A stretch of 64,000 bases of DNA from JACCZX01 sp963786295 (GCA_963786295.1 CAWAYV010000011.1:95406-159405); one strand, 5' to 3'; numbered from the stretch's first letter, positions 27,468-36,347 are shown. The notes: a model not told the origin generated them from the letters alone. Made by a program: numbers and translations.

Positions 27468-28614
27468 GCGTGGGTCGCTCGCCGACCGCGACGTGCACGT
27501 CGAGCTCTCGACTACCGCGTACCACCCTCACTTTGGCGTCGGATCCGGGTGGCAATTGCGATATCAGATTCAGCATCGCCTTGCTGTTGACGATCGGCTG
27601 ACCGTTGATGCTCAGCATCACATCACCCGGCTCGAGGCCGGCCTTGCCCGCGGGGCTCGAGCGCTGCACACCTTTTAAGATGACGCCTTCTTCGCGCGGC
27701 AGCCGAAGCAAGCCGGCCATCTCGGGCGTAATGTCTTCGGGCTCGACGCCGAAATAGCCGCGCTGCACCTTGCCGGTCTTGATCAACTGATCCATCACCT
27801 GCGTGACCAGCGTTGACGGAATCGCGAAGCCGATGCCGATCGAGCCACCGGTGCGCGAAAAAATGGCGGTGTTGATCCCGACCAGATTGCCGTTCGAATC
27901 GACCAACGCACCGCCCGAGTTGCCCTGATTGATTGCAGCGTCGGTTTGAATGAAGTTTTCGAAAGTGTTGATGCCGAGATTGGTACGCCCCAGCGCGGAA
28001 ACGATGCCCATCGTTACGGTTTGGCCGACGTCAAACGGATTGCCAATCGCGAGCACCACGTCGCCGACCTGCAGAGAGTCGGATCGGCCGAACGTGATCG
28101 CCGGCAGATCGCGAGCCTCGATCTTTAGTACCGCAAGGTCGCTTTCGGGGTCAGCGCCGACCAACTTGGCTTCGAACTGGCGGCCGTCCGATAACGCCAC
28201 CGCGATCTCGTCGGCGGCCTGCACGACGTGATTGTTGGTCAGCACGAAGCCGTCGCGCGTTGCAACGACGCCTGAACCCAAACTCGCGATGCGATCGCTG
28301 CCGCGCGCGTCCCCGAAGAAATACCGAAAAAGGGGATCGTCGGGCGCCCCGCGGCGGCGCACCTCCTTCGTCGTGTAGACGTTTACCACCGCCGGCGCGG
28401 CCAGCTTCACCGCACCGCCATAGGAGGTCAACGCATTGGCCCGCACGTCGGGAATCACTGCCTGTTTGATGCCGAGGCTATCGGCGGCTGGCAAAGACGC
28501 AGGTGCGGCTGGCTGTCGCGAAAGCCATTCGGGGCGCAGCGTGGAAACGATGAAAAGCAACGCCAAGCCGATCGTGGTGGCTTGAGCGAATACGAGCCAG
28601 AGGCGGCGCATCAT
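27454..28614 (-). CDS. degQ: DegQ/HtrA-type periplasmic serine protease
   Basis: 386 residues from ATG 28614; a TTG 18 codons upstream is also open. An uncleaved N-terminal anchor (VFAQATTIGLALLFIVSTL) precedes a trypsin-like domain with the triad His in LTNNHVV, Asp in ESDLAVLK and Ser in QGNSGGAL. One PDZ domain (about residues 275-375, VILKGVQRSSPAGKAGLEPG) follows. One PDZ and a membrane anchor make it closer to DegS/AlgW in layout than to two-PDZ DegP. It degrades or senses misfolded envelope proteins. The symbol is a family-level assignment. Confidence 0.9.
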   Translation of the reverse strand: MMRRLWLVFAQATTIGLALLFIVSTLRPEWLSRQPAAPASLPAADSLGIKQAVIPDVRANALTSYGGAVKLAAPAVVNVYTTKEVRRRGAPDDPLFRYFFGDARGSDRIASLGSGVVATRDGFVLTNNHVVQAADEIAVALSDGRQFEAKLVGADPESDLAVLKIEARDLPAITFGRSDSLQVGDVVLAIGNPFDVGQTVTMGIVSALGRTNLGINTFENFIQTDAAINQGNSGGALVDSNGNLVGINTAIFSRTGGSIGIGFAIPSTLVTQVMDQLIKTGKVQRGYFGVEPEDITPEMAGLLRLPREEGVILKGVQRSSPAGKAGLEPGDVMLSINGQPIVNSKAMLNLISQLPPGSDAKVRVVRGSRELDVHVAVGERPTPRSR

Positions 28615-28701
28615 CGTGAAATTCGCTTGAAGAACATGGTGAGGTTCTAGTGACTTTCGTTCAGGCAAGCATTATTCCCCACGTAGCGGGTTAGAGCCGG
28701 C

Positions 28702-28721
28702 CACCGGTCAGTGCACCGGTG
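28702..28721 (-). terminator. Hairpin between mscL and degQ
   Basis: CACCGGT (28702-28708) and ACCGGTG (28715-28721) are perfect reverse complements around a six-base loop. It lies 21 bp downstream of the mscL stop on the minus strand. No T-run follows, so it may be a weak terminator or only an RNA-stabilising stem. Confidence 0.4.
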
Positions 28722-28741
28722 CCGCCCGCAGAGACGATGGC

Positions 28742-29161
28742 TTACCGCCGCTTTAACTCGTCGCGAATTTCGCGCAGCAGCACCACGTCTTCGGGCGTCG
28801 GAGGCGCCGCAGCATCAAGGCCTGCCCGTACGCGGTTGACCGCCTTAATCATCCAGAAAATCACGAATGCCAGGATGACGAAGTTCAACAGAACCGTAAT
28901 GAAGTTGCCCCACGCCAGCACCACCGCGGAGGTGCGCGCGGCAGCCAGCGGTGTTCCGGGCGGAACGCTGCCCGACAACACGACATATTGATTCGAGAAA
29001 TCGACCGCGCCGCCGAGCACGGCGTTGATCGCCGGCATCACCAAGTCGTTGACCAGCGAATCGACGATCTTGCCGAACGCGGCGCCGATAATGATGCCGA
29101 CCGCCAAATCGATGACATTGCCCTTGACCGCGAAGTCGCGGAACTCTTTCAGCATGCTCAT
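28742..29161 (-). CDS. mscL: Large-conductance mechanosensitive channel
   Basis: 139 residues. It begins SMLKEFRDFAVKGNVIDLAVG and has the pore helix GIIIGAAFGKIVDSLVNDLV, a periplasmic loop, TM2 (NFITVLLNFVILAFVIFWMI) and the C-terminal helix ending LREIRDEL. It opens at high membrane tension to release solutes after osmotic downshock. Transcribed away from petA. Confidence 0.96.
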   Translation of the reverse strand: MSMLKEFRDFAVKGNVIDLAVGIIIGAAFGKIVDSLVNDLVMPAINAVLGGAVDFSNQYVVLSGSVPPGTPLAAARTSAVVLAWGNFITVLLNFVILAFVIFWMIKAVNRVRAGLDAAAPPTPEDVVLLREIRDELKRR

Positions 29162-29356
29162 AGACCCCCCGGAATGTGCCGCGCCTCGCCGATGAGTCTA
29201 ACGGGTGGGTAGAAATCGCCATAGCGGATCAAGTAGAATGCCGCCCTGCTGTTGAGGCGCGTCATTGAATTGATTCGCAAAAATCGCATTCGCATCAGAG
29301 TGCCGCGTACGCCCGCCTCGCCAACTCTAATTCCCACCCTTTGAACCGGGATTTTC

Positions 29357-29989
29357 ATGTCGACGACCACCGTCACCGAGAGTGGTGAGCCCGCAGGCGA
29401 ACCGAACCAGGCGATCGATAAAGAGCGTCGTGCCACGATCGCGGTGGCTGCGGCGGTCGGCGGCGTCGGTGTCATTGCCGCCGCTGTTCCTTTTGTCGCG
29501 TCTTTCCTCCCCTCCGAGCGAGCCAAGGCGGCCGGCGCTCCGGTTGAAGCGGATATCTCGCGGATCGCGCCCGGCGAAATGATTACGGTCGAGTGGCGCG
29601 GCCGTCCAGTGTGGATACTGAATCGCACCCCGCAGATGCTGCAGTCGATCCGGAAGGCCGACAGCGAAGTGGCTGACCCGAAATCGCTGCGCACTTTATA
29701 TCCAACGCCGCCCTATGCGCGCAATGAATATCGGTCGATCAAACCCGAGTATTTCGTGGCCGAGGGCATTTGCACGCATCTGGGTTGCAACCCGATCGGC
29801 CCGTTTGCGGCAGGCGCCAATCCACAGTTGGGACCCGACCCGGGGTTCGTCTGCCCGTGCCATGGATCGACGTTCGACCTGGCCGGCCGCGTATACAAGA
29901 ACAAACCGGCTCCGGATAACTTGCCGATACCGCCGTACAAGTATCTGTCTGCAGGCGTCGTGCTGATCGGCGACGATTCGAAGGCATGA
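29357..29989 (+). CDS. petA: Ubiquinol-cytochrome c reductase, Rieske iron-sulfur subunit
   Basis: 210 residues. An N-terminal membrane helix follows the KERRATIAVAA segment (an RR pair fitting Tat export). The 2Fe-2S ligands are in CTHLGCNP and CPCHGSTFD. It transfers electrons from ubiquinol to cytochrome c1 in the bc1 complex. First of petA-petB-petC. Confidence 0.96.
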   Translation: MSTTTVTESGEPAGEPNQAIDKERRATIAVAAAVGGVGVIAAAVPFVASFLPSERAKAAGAPVEADISRIAPGEMITVEWRGRPVWILNRTPQMLQSIRKADSEVADPKSLRTLYPTPPYARNEYRSIKPEYFVAEGICTHLGCNPIGPFAAGANPQLGPDPGFVCPCHGSTFDLAGRVYKNKPAPDNLPIPPYKYLSAGVVLIGDDSKA

Positions 29990-30088
29990 GCCTTTCGCCC
30001 GGCCTCCCGAAGAAAGACTCGCTCCTGCGTGACGGGACGTGCGAAGCACCCGGTGTGCCTCCATATGCCAAGCGTGATCGAGGACTAA

Positions 30089-31472
30089 ATGGCAGAGCCA
30101 AAGAGCCAGTACACCGGCCTGTGGGGCTGGATCGACGCGCGCATGCCGACGTTGATGTCGGAATTCAAGAAGCACGCGTCCGAGTACTACGCGCCGAAGA
30201 ATTTCAACTTCTGGTACATCTTCGGCGGAATCGCAATCGTCATGCTCGTGCTGCAGATTCTGACCGGCATTTTCCTGACGATGCACTACAAGCCCGATGC
30301 CAATCTAGCGTTTGCATCGGTTGAGTACATCATGCGCGACGTGCCCGGTGGCTGGTTTATCCGCTACCTGCACTCGACCGGCGCGTCGTTCTTCTTCATC
30401 GTCGTCTACCTGCACATGTTTCGTGCGCTGTTGTACGGCAGCTATCGCCGTCCGCGCGAACTGATCTGGATCTTTGGCTGCCTGATTTTCCTGATGCTGA
30501 TGGCCGAAGCATTCTTCGGGTATTTGCTGCCTTGGGGCCAGATGAGCTACTGGGGCGCGCAGGTAATCGTCAATTTGTTCGGCGCGATTCCGTTGATCGG
30601 ACCCGACCTGGCGATCTTGATCCGCGGCGACTACGTGGTCGGTGACGCGACGCTAAACCGCTTCTTCGCGTTTCATGTGATTGCGATTCCGCTGGTACTG
30701 CTAGGGCTGGTGGTCGCCCACATCATCGCGCTGCACGATGTCGGCTCGAGCAATCCGGACGGCATCGAAATCAAGGCGCACACCGATGCGCAAGGACGGC
30801 CGCTCGACGGTATTCCGTTTCATCCCTATTACACGGTGCACGATCTGTACTGGTTGTCGATATTCCTGATTCCATTTTTTGCGGCCGTGTTTATCTGGCC
30901 CGAAGGGGGCGGCTACTTTCTCGAGTGGAACAACTTCATCCCGGCCGACCCGCTGCAGGGGCCCACACACATCGCGCCGCTCTGGTATTTCACGCCCTAC
31001 TACTCGATCCTGCGCGCAACGACCGAGCAGTTCATGTATCGCGCTCGCGCTCGGCACGCTCGGCATGGCAGCACTGCTGCTGTTGACGATTGCGAATTCG
31101 ATTGCGCGCGGCGCGATCGCAGTCGGCACGATCGTCCTGCTGCTGGGCTACTTCACGCTCGATCCGAAATTTTGGGGCGTGGTGTTAATGGGCGTGTCGG
31201 TCGTGATCTTTTTCGCGATGCCATGGCTTGACTACTCGCCGGCACGGTCGATGCGCTATCGCCCAGCGTGGCACTTCTGGTTGCTGATCAGCTGGGTGGT
31301 GGCTTTTCTGATTCTCGGCTATCTCGGTACTCAGGCGCCGACGCCGCCCGCAACGCTGCTGGCACAGTTCCTCACCTTGGTGTACTTCGCGTTTTTTGCG
31401 CTGATGCCGTGGTGGAGCCGAATGGGATCGTTCAAACCCGTGCCAGAACGCGTGACGTTTGCGCGGCATTGA
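30089..31472 (+). CDS. petB: Ubiquinol-cytochrome c reductase, cytochrome b, frame broken once
   Basis: MAEPKSQYTGLWGWIDARMP starts a cytochrome b with heme-ligand helices (YLHSTGASFFFIVVYLHMFR, FAFHVIAIPLVLLGLVVAHI) and the Qo-site region. After YYSILRATTEQFMY the frame changes at 31040: removing one C gives ALALGTLGMAALLLL and the C-terminal helices through LMPWWSRMGSFKPVPERV. The restored protein has about 460 residues, as in beta- and gammaproteobacteria. Confidence 0.94.
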
Positions 31473-31479
31473 CGCTGAC

Positions 31480-32334
31480 ATGAAGACATTTCTTTCCCGC
31501 GTGGCGCTAATCGTATCGATCTTGAGCGGCGCGTCAGCGTTTGCTTCCGAGGGCGGCATCGCGATGGACACCTGGCCGAGTGACCGCGGCCACAACCCTG
31601 CATCGCTGCAAAACGGCGCACGGCTATTCGCCAACTACTGCATCGGGTGTCACGGTGCCGACCTGGTCCGCTGGAACCGCCTGCAGGAAATCGGCCTTAC
31701 CGATGCGCAGATTCAGCAGTACCTGATCTTCGGCAATCAGAAGGTCGGCGACACGATCCGCAACCCGGCGACGCGAGCCGAGCTAAAGCGCTGGTTCGGT
31801 AAGACGCCTCCCGATTTGTCGGTGATCACGCGTGCTCGCACGTCTGCCGGCCATTCCGGCACCGACTATATCTACACGTTACTGCGCGGCTACTACCGCG
31901 ACTCCAGTTCGCCGACCGGCTGGAACAACATTGCCTATCCGAACATCGCGATGCCAAATATCTTTTGGCACGAGCAAGGTCCGCGCGAAGCACGAATTGA
32001 GTTCAGCGAAGCGCGCAAGGATCCAAAAACGGGAGCGGTGCAGCATGTGAGCGTCGTTACGACCTACGAGCCTAACGGCATGTCGACCCGCACTGAGGCG
32101 CCCGCCGCAAGTCACGGCCACGAGGGCATCAGCTATTCGTTCAAGCCGCTGAATGCGGACCAGGCGCGGCAGTTCGATTCGGATGCAGCCGATCTCGTGG
32201 CGTTTCTGGCATTCATTACCGATCCGACGGCGGATAAACGCGTGCGGATCGGCGTATGGGTACTGATATTTCTAGCGATCTTTACTGTGATCACGTGGCG
32301 GCTGAACGCCGTTTACTGGAAAGACATTCACTAG
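31480..32334 (+). CDS. petC: Ubiquinol-cytochrome c reductase, cytochrome c1
   Basis: 284 residues from ATG 31480. A signal peptide (cut after ASAFA) is followed by the heme c site CIGCH, the APNIFWHEQGP-like segment AMPNIFWHEQGP and a C-terminal anchor (IGVWVLIFLAIFTVITWRLN). It accepts electrons from the Rieske protein and passes them to soluble or oxidase-bound cytochrome c. Confidence 0.95.
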   Translation: MKTFLSRVALIVSILSGASAFASEGGIAMDTWPSDRGHNPASLQNGARLFANYCIGCHGADLVRWNRLQEIGLTDAQIQQYLIFGNQKVGDTIRNPATRAELKRWFGKTPPDLSVITRARTSAGHSGTDYIYTLLRGYYRDSSSPTGWNNIAYPNIAMPNIFWHEQGPREARIEFSEARKDPKTGAVQHVSVVTTYEPNGMSTRTEAPAASHGHEGISYSFKPLNADQARQFDSDAADLVAFLAFITDPTADKRVRIGVWVLIFLAIFTVITWRLNAVYWKDIH

Positions 32335-32346
32335 CGATCATCCTGA

Positions 32347-32374
32347 CTGCGAGCTTCGGAGCGGGCGCTCGCAG
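32347..32374 (+). terminator. Stem-loop between petC and sspA
   Basis: CTGCGAGC (32347-32354) and GCTCGCAG (32367-32374) form a perfect 8-bp stem with a 12-base loop, 12 bp after the petC stop. No T-run follows, so this is at most a partial terminator or mRNA 3'-end stabiliser ahead of sspA. Confidence 0.4.
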
Positions 32375-32400
32375 GCATAACAAGAGCAAAGGGAAAAATA

Positions 32401-33003
32401 ATGATGGTGCTTTACTCCGGAACGACTTGTCCTTTTTCGCAGCGCTGCCGCTTCGTGCTGTTTGAAAAAGGCATGGACTTTGAAATTCGCGACGTCGATC
32501 TATTCAACAAGCCCGAAGACATCAACACGATGAATCCGTACGGCCAGGTGCCGATCCTGGTCGAACGCGATCTCGTATTGTATGAATCGAACATCATCAA
32601 TGAGTACATCGACGAGCGCTTTCCGCATCCTCAATTGATGCCGGCCGATCCGGTAATGCGTGCGCGCACGCGGCTGTTCCTGTTCAACTTCGAGCGCGAA
32701 CTGTTCGTGCACGTACAGACGCTTGAAAACAGCAACAATCAAAAGGCAATGGACAAGGGTCGCGCGACGATTCGCGACCGGTTGACACAGCTGGCGCCGA
32801 TCATGCTGAAGAACAAATACATGCTCGGCGATGATTTTTCGATGCTCGACGTCGCGCTGGCCCCTTTGCTGTGGCGTCTGGACCACTACGGCATCGATCT
32901 GCCGAAAACGGCCGCTCCGCTGATGAAATACGCTGAACGCATGTTTTCGCGGCCGGCTTATATTGAGGCACTGACGCCGTCTGAAAAAGTAATGCGCCGT
33001 TGA
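32401..33003 (+). CDS. sspA: Stringent starvation protein A (GST-fold RNA polymerase-associated protein)
   Basis: 200 residues. Thioredoxin-fold N-terminus (LYSGTTCPFSQRCRFVLFEK) and GST all-alpha C-terminus (YMLGDDFSMLDVALAPLLWR). The conserved PYGQVPILVERDLVLYES is typical. SspA binds RNA polymerase and affects stationary-phase and phage late transcription. Followed by sspB. Confidence 0.94.
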   Translation: MMVLYSGTTCPFSQRCRFVLFEKGMDFEIRDVDLFNKPEDINTMNPYGQVPILVERDLVLYESNIINEYIDERFPHPQLMPADPVMRARTRLFLFNFERELFVHVQTLENSNNQKAMDKGRATIRDRLTQLAPIMLKNKYMLGDDFSMLDVALAPLLWRLDHYGIDLPKTAAPLMKYAERMFSRPAYIEALTPSEKVMRR

Positions 33004-33022
33004 TAGGAGTTGATCGGCCACC

Positions 33023-33520
33023 ATGGCTGACGTTTCGACCAAGCCGTACCTGATCCGCGCGATCCACGAGTGGTGCTCCGACTCGGGGCTGACGCCGTAT
33101 ATCGCCGTGCTGGCCGACGCCGGCGTCAACGTGCCGCAGGAGTTCGTCAAGAACGGTGAAATCGTGCTGAACATTTCACCGCTTGCCACCAACCGGCTGA
33201 AGTTGGGAAATGAAGTGATCGAGTTTCAGGCGCGTTTTGGTGGCGTGGCGCGTGAGGTGACGGTTCCAGTCGACAAGGTGATCGCCGTATACGCGCGTGA
33301 GAGCGGCCAGGGCATGGCGTTCGACGTTCCGCGCAATGTGCCAGCAGGCGCGGACACCGTGGTTGCGGACAATGATGCTGCGAAAACGCTGCCAGGCCCA
33401 ACGCCGATAGCGTTGGTGCCGGTGCGAACTCCGGTAACCGCCGCAGACAACAACGAGCCGAGCGATCCGCCACCGCCACCGCGTTCCGGCGATCGGCCGA
33501 AGCTGACCCGGATCAAATAG
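33023..33520 (+). CDS. sspB: ClpXP protease specificity-enhancing factor SspB
   Basis: 165 residues. The substrate-binding domain spans about 1-110 (YLIRAIHEWCSDSGLTPYI, IVLNISPLATNRLKLGNEVI). A flexible Pro/Asp-rich linker leads to a short C-terminal ClpX-binding tail (RPKLTRIK). It delivers ssrA-tagged proteins to ClpXP. Its TAG stop shares its last base with the first base of tRNA-Thr. Confidence 0.94.
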   Translation: MADVSTKPYLIRAIHEWCSDSGLTPYIAVLADAGVNVPQEFVKNGEIVLNISPLATNRLKLGNEVIEFQARFGGVAREVTVPVDKVIAVYARESGQGMAFDVPRNVPAGADTVVADNDAAKTLPGPTPIALVPVRTPVTAADNNEPSDPPPPPRSGDRPKLTRIK

Positions 33521-33595
33521 CCGGCATAGCTCAGTTGGTAGAGCAACGGTTTTGTAAACCGAAGGTCGGGGGTTCGAGTCCCTCTGCCGGCACCA
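33520..33595 (+). tRNA. tRNA-Thr (anticodon TGT)
   Basis: 76 nt including an encoded CCA. The acceptor stem GCCGGCA pairs with TGCCGGC, the D arm is GCTCAGTTGGTAGAGC, and the anticodon loop TTTGTAA contains TGT at 33553-33555. The T arm is CGGGGGTTCGAGTCCCT. The first anticodon-stem pair (27-43) reads A-A, a mismatch. The 5' base is also the last base of the sspB stop, so the two must be processed from a joint transcript or the tRNA promoter lies within sspB. Confidence 0.96.
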
Positions 33596-33640
33596 CCCCA
33601 TTCGTAGCCGCGAAGCGAACCTCTACGTTCCGCGTGAACC

Positions 33641-33668
33641 AAAAAAAACCGCGGCGAGCCGCGGTTTC
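33641..33668 (-). terminator. Rho-independent terminator of the cold-shock gene
   Basis: On the minus strand AACCGCGG, a CTCG loop and CCGCGGTT form an eight-base-pair stem followed at once by a T8 tract (33641-33648 as A on plus). It lies about 20 bp past the csp stop. Strong stem and T-run make this the clearest terminator in the window. Confidence 0.85.
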
Positions 33669-33688
33669 CTTTGGTGCGCTGCGTATTA

Positions 33689-33892
33689 CTACGACGGACG
33701 GATCTCCGCGGCCTGCGGGCCCTTTGCACCTTGCTTCACGACGAACTCCACGCGCTGGCCTTCGGCCAGCGATTTAAAGCCGCCAGCCTGAATTTCCGAG
33801 AAGTGCGCAAACAAATCTTTACCGCCGTCCTCGGGCGTGATGAATCCGAAACCTTTTGCATCGTTAAACCATTTGACGGTGCCTGTTGCCAT
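33689..33892 (-). CDS. Cold-shock protein (CspA family)
   Basis: 67 residues from ATG 33892, preceded by AAGGA. RNA-binding motifs RNP1 (KGFGFI) and RNP2-like (LFAHF) in a single cold-shock domain beginning MATGTVKWFND. It acts as an RNA chaperone. A leader of more than 100 bases is available upstream, as is usual for regulated csp genes. Which paralogue it is cannot be decided from sequence. Confidence 0.95.
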   Translation of the reverse strand: MATGTVKWFNDAKGFGFITPEDGGKDLFAHFSEIQAGGFKSLAEGQRVEFVVKQGAKGPQAAEIRPS

Positions 33893-34114
33893 TTTTACGT
33901 TCCTTGATATTAAGATCAAACAAAATCAGCCGCTGGAAAGGTCCAGCGGCGAGCTAACGATCAAGAGACGTGAACCTGATAAAAGAGACGCGCCGTTGTT
34001 TTACGAACCAAGCAACAGGCCAGAGATAACCGGAGAACGACAGACTCAAGCGAAAGCGAGTCGAAGTGTACGCTGTTTCGAACCCCGCGCCACGCGCCGC
34101 CCTCCGGCATGCAT

Positions 34115-34132
34115 GTCTATGCGCTAGCAGAC
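34115..34132. promoter_or_regulatory. Palindromic site upstream of the Crp-type gene
   Basis: GTCTATGCGCTAGCAGAC, with GTCT/AGAC ends around a TGCGCTAGC core, ends 10 bp before the start of the Crp-family gene. A closely related, longer palindrome is at 34906-34928, upstream of the GGDEF gene. This is inferred to be an operator for the regulator itself. Confidence 0.45.
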
Positions 34133-34142
34133 AAGCTCCGTG

Positions 34143-34862
34143 ATGACCAGTACGCCAGAACCGAGAAATAACCAGCTGCTCGCCGCGCTGCCAGCCGCCG
34201 AGTGGGAGCGCTGGCTGCCGCAACTCGAATGGGTCGAGATGCCGCTGGGCCAGGTGCTGTACGAGTCGGGCACCACGCTGAGCCATGTGTACTTTCCGCT
34301 CACGGCCATTGTCTCTCTGCTGTACGTGATGGAAAACGGCGCCTCGGCCGAGATCGCCGTGGTCGGCAACGAGGGCATCGTCGGCATCTCACTGTTCATG
34401 GGAGGCGAGTCCACTCCCAGCCGAGCAGTGGTGCAAAGCGCGGGTCATGGCTTTCGGCTGAATGCGCAGACGATGAAAGACGAGTTCAACCGAGCCGGTC
34501 CGGTGCTGCATCTGCTGCTTCGCTACACCCAGGCTCTGATCACGCAGATGGCGCAAACGGCGGTGTGCAACCGGCACCATTCGCTGGACCAGCAGCTGTG
34601 CCGCTGGCTGCTGCTGAGCCTGGACCGTCTGCAGGGCAACGACCTCGTGATGACGCAAGAGCTGATCGCCAACATGCTGGGCGTGCGCCGCGAAGGCGTG
34701 ACGGAGGCGGCGCTGAAGCTGCAGAAGGTCGGGCTGATCCGCTACGCGCGGGGCCACATCTCAGTACTGGATCGCGCTGGGCTGGAGCAACGCACTTGCG
34801 AGTGTTATGCGGTCGTCAAGAAGGAGTACGACCGGCTGCTTCCCGAAAGGTTGGCGACTTAG
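34143..34862 (+). CDS. Crp/Fnr-family transcriptional regulator
   Basis: 239 residues from ATG 34143; the GTG just before it is equally open. N-terminal cyclic-nucleotide-binding fold (GQVLYESGTTLSHVYFP, VGNEGIVGISLFMGGE), a dimerisation helix (LLLRYTQALITQMAQTAVC) and a C-terminal winged helix (MTQELIANMLGVRREGVTEAALKL, cited for the recognition segment). The Arg/Ser pair that binds cAMP in true Crp is not evident, so the ligand is unknown. This subfamily is common in Burkholderiales. Followed by a diguanylate cyclase gene. Confidence 0.9.
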   Translation: MTSTPEPRNNQLLAALPAAEWERWLPQLEWVEMPLGQVLYESGTTLSHVYFPLTAIVSLLYVMENGASAEIAVVGNEGIVGISLFMGGESTPSRAVVQSAGHGFRLNAQTMKDEFNRAGPVLHLLLRYTQALITQMAQTAVCNRHHSLDQQLCRWLLLSLDRLQGNDLVMTQELIANMLGVRREGVTEAALKLQKVGLIRYARGHISVLDRAGLEQRTCECYAVVKKEYDRLLPERLAT

Positions 34863-34905
34863 CCCGGAGTGATAAGGGCTCTCGGCCTCCCTCGACCAGG
34901 GTAGC

Positions 34906-34928
34906 GTCTTGTGCGTTAGCGCACAGAC
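34906..34928. promoter_or_regulatory. Palindromic operator candidate upstream of the GGDEF gene
   Basis: Outer arms GTCTTGTGCG and CGCACAGAC flank a TTAG centre; GTGCG/CGCAC is a perfect inner repeat (34911-34924). Its core and GTCT/AGAC ends match the site at 34115-34132. A Crp-family protein encoded between the two sites is the obvious candidate binder. This is an inference from sequence symmetry. Confidence 0.5.
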
Positions 34929-35207
34929 GGTGTGCGCTGCCTTTGCGTACTCTGGCGTCCGATAGAACAACTAGCACCGAGCTAGGGGGTCAGCTTGTTC
35001 AGCACCGGCGCGGAGTGATCGAATGACAATGGGAGCCGCTAACGGTCATGCGCACGCCTGGGTGGAGGCGGCGCCCGACATGCGAGTGCGCCTAACGGGG
35101 CGCACGAAGTCGCTGACAGCGCGACTGCAGCTGCACTTGCGGGATCGACGCTAGCGCTCGCGAATACAGCGGAACTTCACCGCGCCCTCTCTACCAGCCA
35201 ACAGCAA

Positions 35208-35813
35208 GTGCTAACAGCACTGCGGCAGATCGACACGCTGCAAAGACGAGACGAAGTTCTGACGCAGGAAGTGAATCAGCTCGCACAAGCGGTGGCGCAG
35301 GCGCGCCGGTTTGCACATTACGACCAGCTCACCGGCCTGCCCAATCGCACTTTGCTGTTGGACCGCTTCAATCAGGCAACGGCGCGGGCAGCGCGCCAGC
35401 ACAAGCAGGTGGCATTGCTGTTCCTCGACCTTGACGGATTCAAGAGCGTCAACGATGTGCTGGGGCATGCGGCGGGTGACCAACTGCTTCAGCAAGTGGC
35501 AGCGCGCCTGACCGCCAGTATCCGTACGTCCGACACCGCCTGCCGGTACGGTGGCGATGAATTCGTCATCTTGCTGCCGGAGCTCGAGTGCCGGGAAAGT
35601 GCGGTTGCGGCGACGGAGAAAATCCGGGCCCATCTTTCGACGCCTTATCTAGTCGGCGGCACCAGCATCCAAGTTACCGCAAGCATCGGAATGGCCGTCT
35701 ACCCGACGGACGGGAGTGAGTTAGGTGATCTGATACAGCAGTCGGACGCCGGCATGTATTGCAACAAGGCTTGCGGTCCCGCTCCGGCTAGCGTCTTTGT
35801 GTTGCGCCCGTAA
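35208..35813 (+). CDS. Diguanylate cyclase (GGDEF domain)
   Basis: From GTG 35208, 201 residues. A coiled-coil lead (LTQEVNQLAQAVAQARRFA) is followed by a GGDEF domain: YDQLTGLPNRTLLLDRFNQA, LFLDLDGFKSVND and CRYGGDEFVILLPE. RTSD lies five residues before the active site and fits an inhibitory I-site. It makes cyclic di-GMP. The same frame stays open and protein-like back to about 35061 (ANTAELHRALSTSQQQ) but without ATG or GTG, so the true start may be upstream and hidden by an indel. No EAL domain. Confidence 0.88.
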   Translation: MLTALRQIDTLQRRDEVLTQEVNQLAQAVAQARRFAHYDQLTGLPNRTLLLDRFNQATARAARQHKQVALLFLDLDGFKSVNDVLGHAAGDQLLQQVAARLTASIRTSDTACRYGGDEFVILLPELECRESAVAATEKIRAHLSTPYLVGGTSIQVTASIGMAVYPTDGSELGDLIQQSDAGMYCNKACGPAPASVFVLRP

Positions 35814-35837
35814 ACGTGGTGGCAGCCCGAGCCCGTG

Positions 35838-36302
35838 ATGAAACACTCATCGGTCGAAGCGCAAGCTCCCGCGCATCCGCCGCAGTCGACGTTTAACACC
35901 GACGAAGCCGAGCGCTTAACGGCGTGTGCGGAGCGTGCCTCGCACGATCAATCGAACAGCATCGAGACTTCGCGGCTATTGAAAAACATGTCGCGCATGC
36001 TGTACTGCGCACTCGTCGAAACAGCGCAGCGCGCCAAGGTGCGCCTGGCATCTGTGATAGCGCTCGATCGAATCTCGCAGCGGCTGCGCCGCTTCGATCA
36101 GGAGGCCGATGTCGAGGAAATGCTGGCCGACACAGTTGCATCAGTTACGTTAATGGCTAACGCGAACGACACCGACGATCCGATCGAACACAAACGCCAG
36201 AACACCGAAAACGTACCGGGCGCACCACTTGCGATCGATCAGCGACAGCAAGGCACGTTTGCCTCTCTGGTAGATAGCGACACGGCGGTACATCTTCAAT
36301 AA
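35838..36302 (+). CDS. Hypothetical protein, mostly helical
   Basis: 154 residues from ATG 35838. I recognise no family. The middle (about residues 40-105) should be alpha-helical with regular hydrophobic spacing (LLKNMSRMLYCALVETAQRA, ISQRLRRFDQEADVEEMLAD), while both ends are polar and low in structure. No signal peptide. It follows the diguanylate cyclase by 22 bp on the same strand and could be co-transcribed. It may be a real small gene or a long open frame. Confidence 0.45.
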   Translation: MKHSSVEAQAPAHPPQSTFNTDEAERLTACAERASHDQSNSIETSRLLKNMSRMLYCALVETAQRAKVRLASVIALDRISQRLRRFDQEADVEEMLADTVASVTLMANANDTDDPIEHKRQNTENVPGAPLAIDQRQQGTFASLVDSDTAVHLQ

Positions 36303-36347
36303 CATCTAGCATCAACGCCGCGTGGGTTGCTACGTTAGCAATCTGAC

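Noticed and set aside
30879..31231. Two overlapping genes at the end of petB
   Set aside because: The two frames are halves of one cytochrome b separated by a single base, not two genes.
34202..35026. 274-residue Arg-rich protein overlapping the Crp-type gene
   Set aside because: It is the +1-frame shadow of the regulator and runs into non-coding DNA; no family resemblance.
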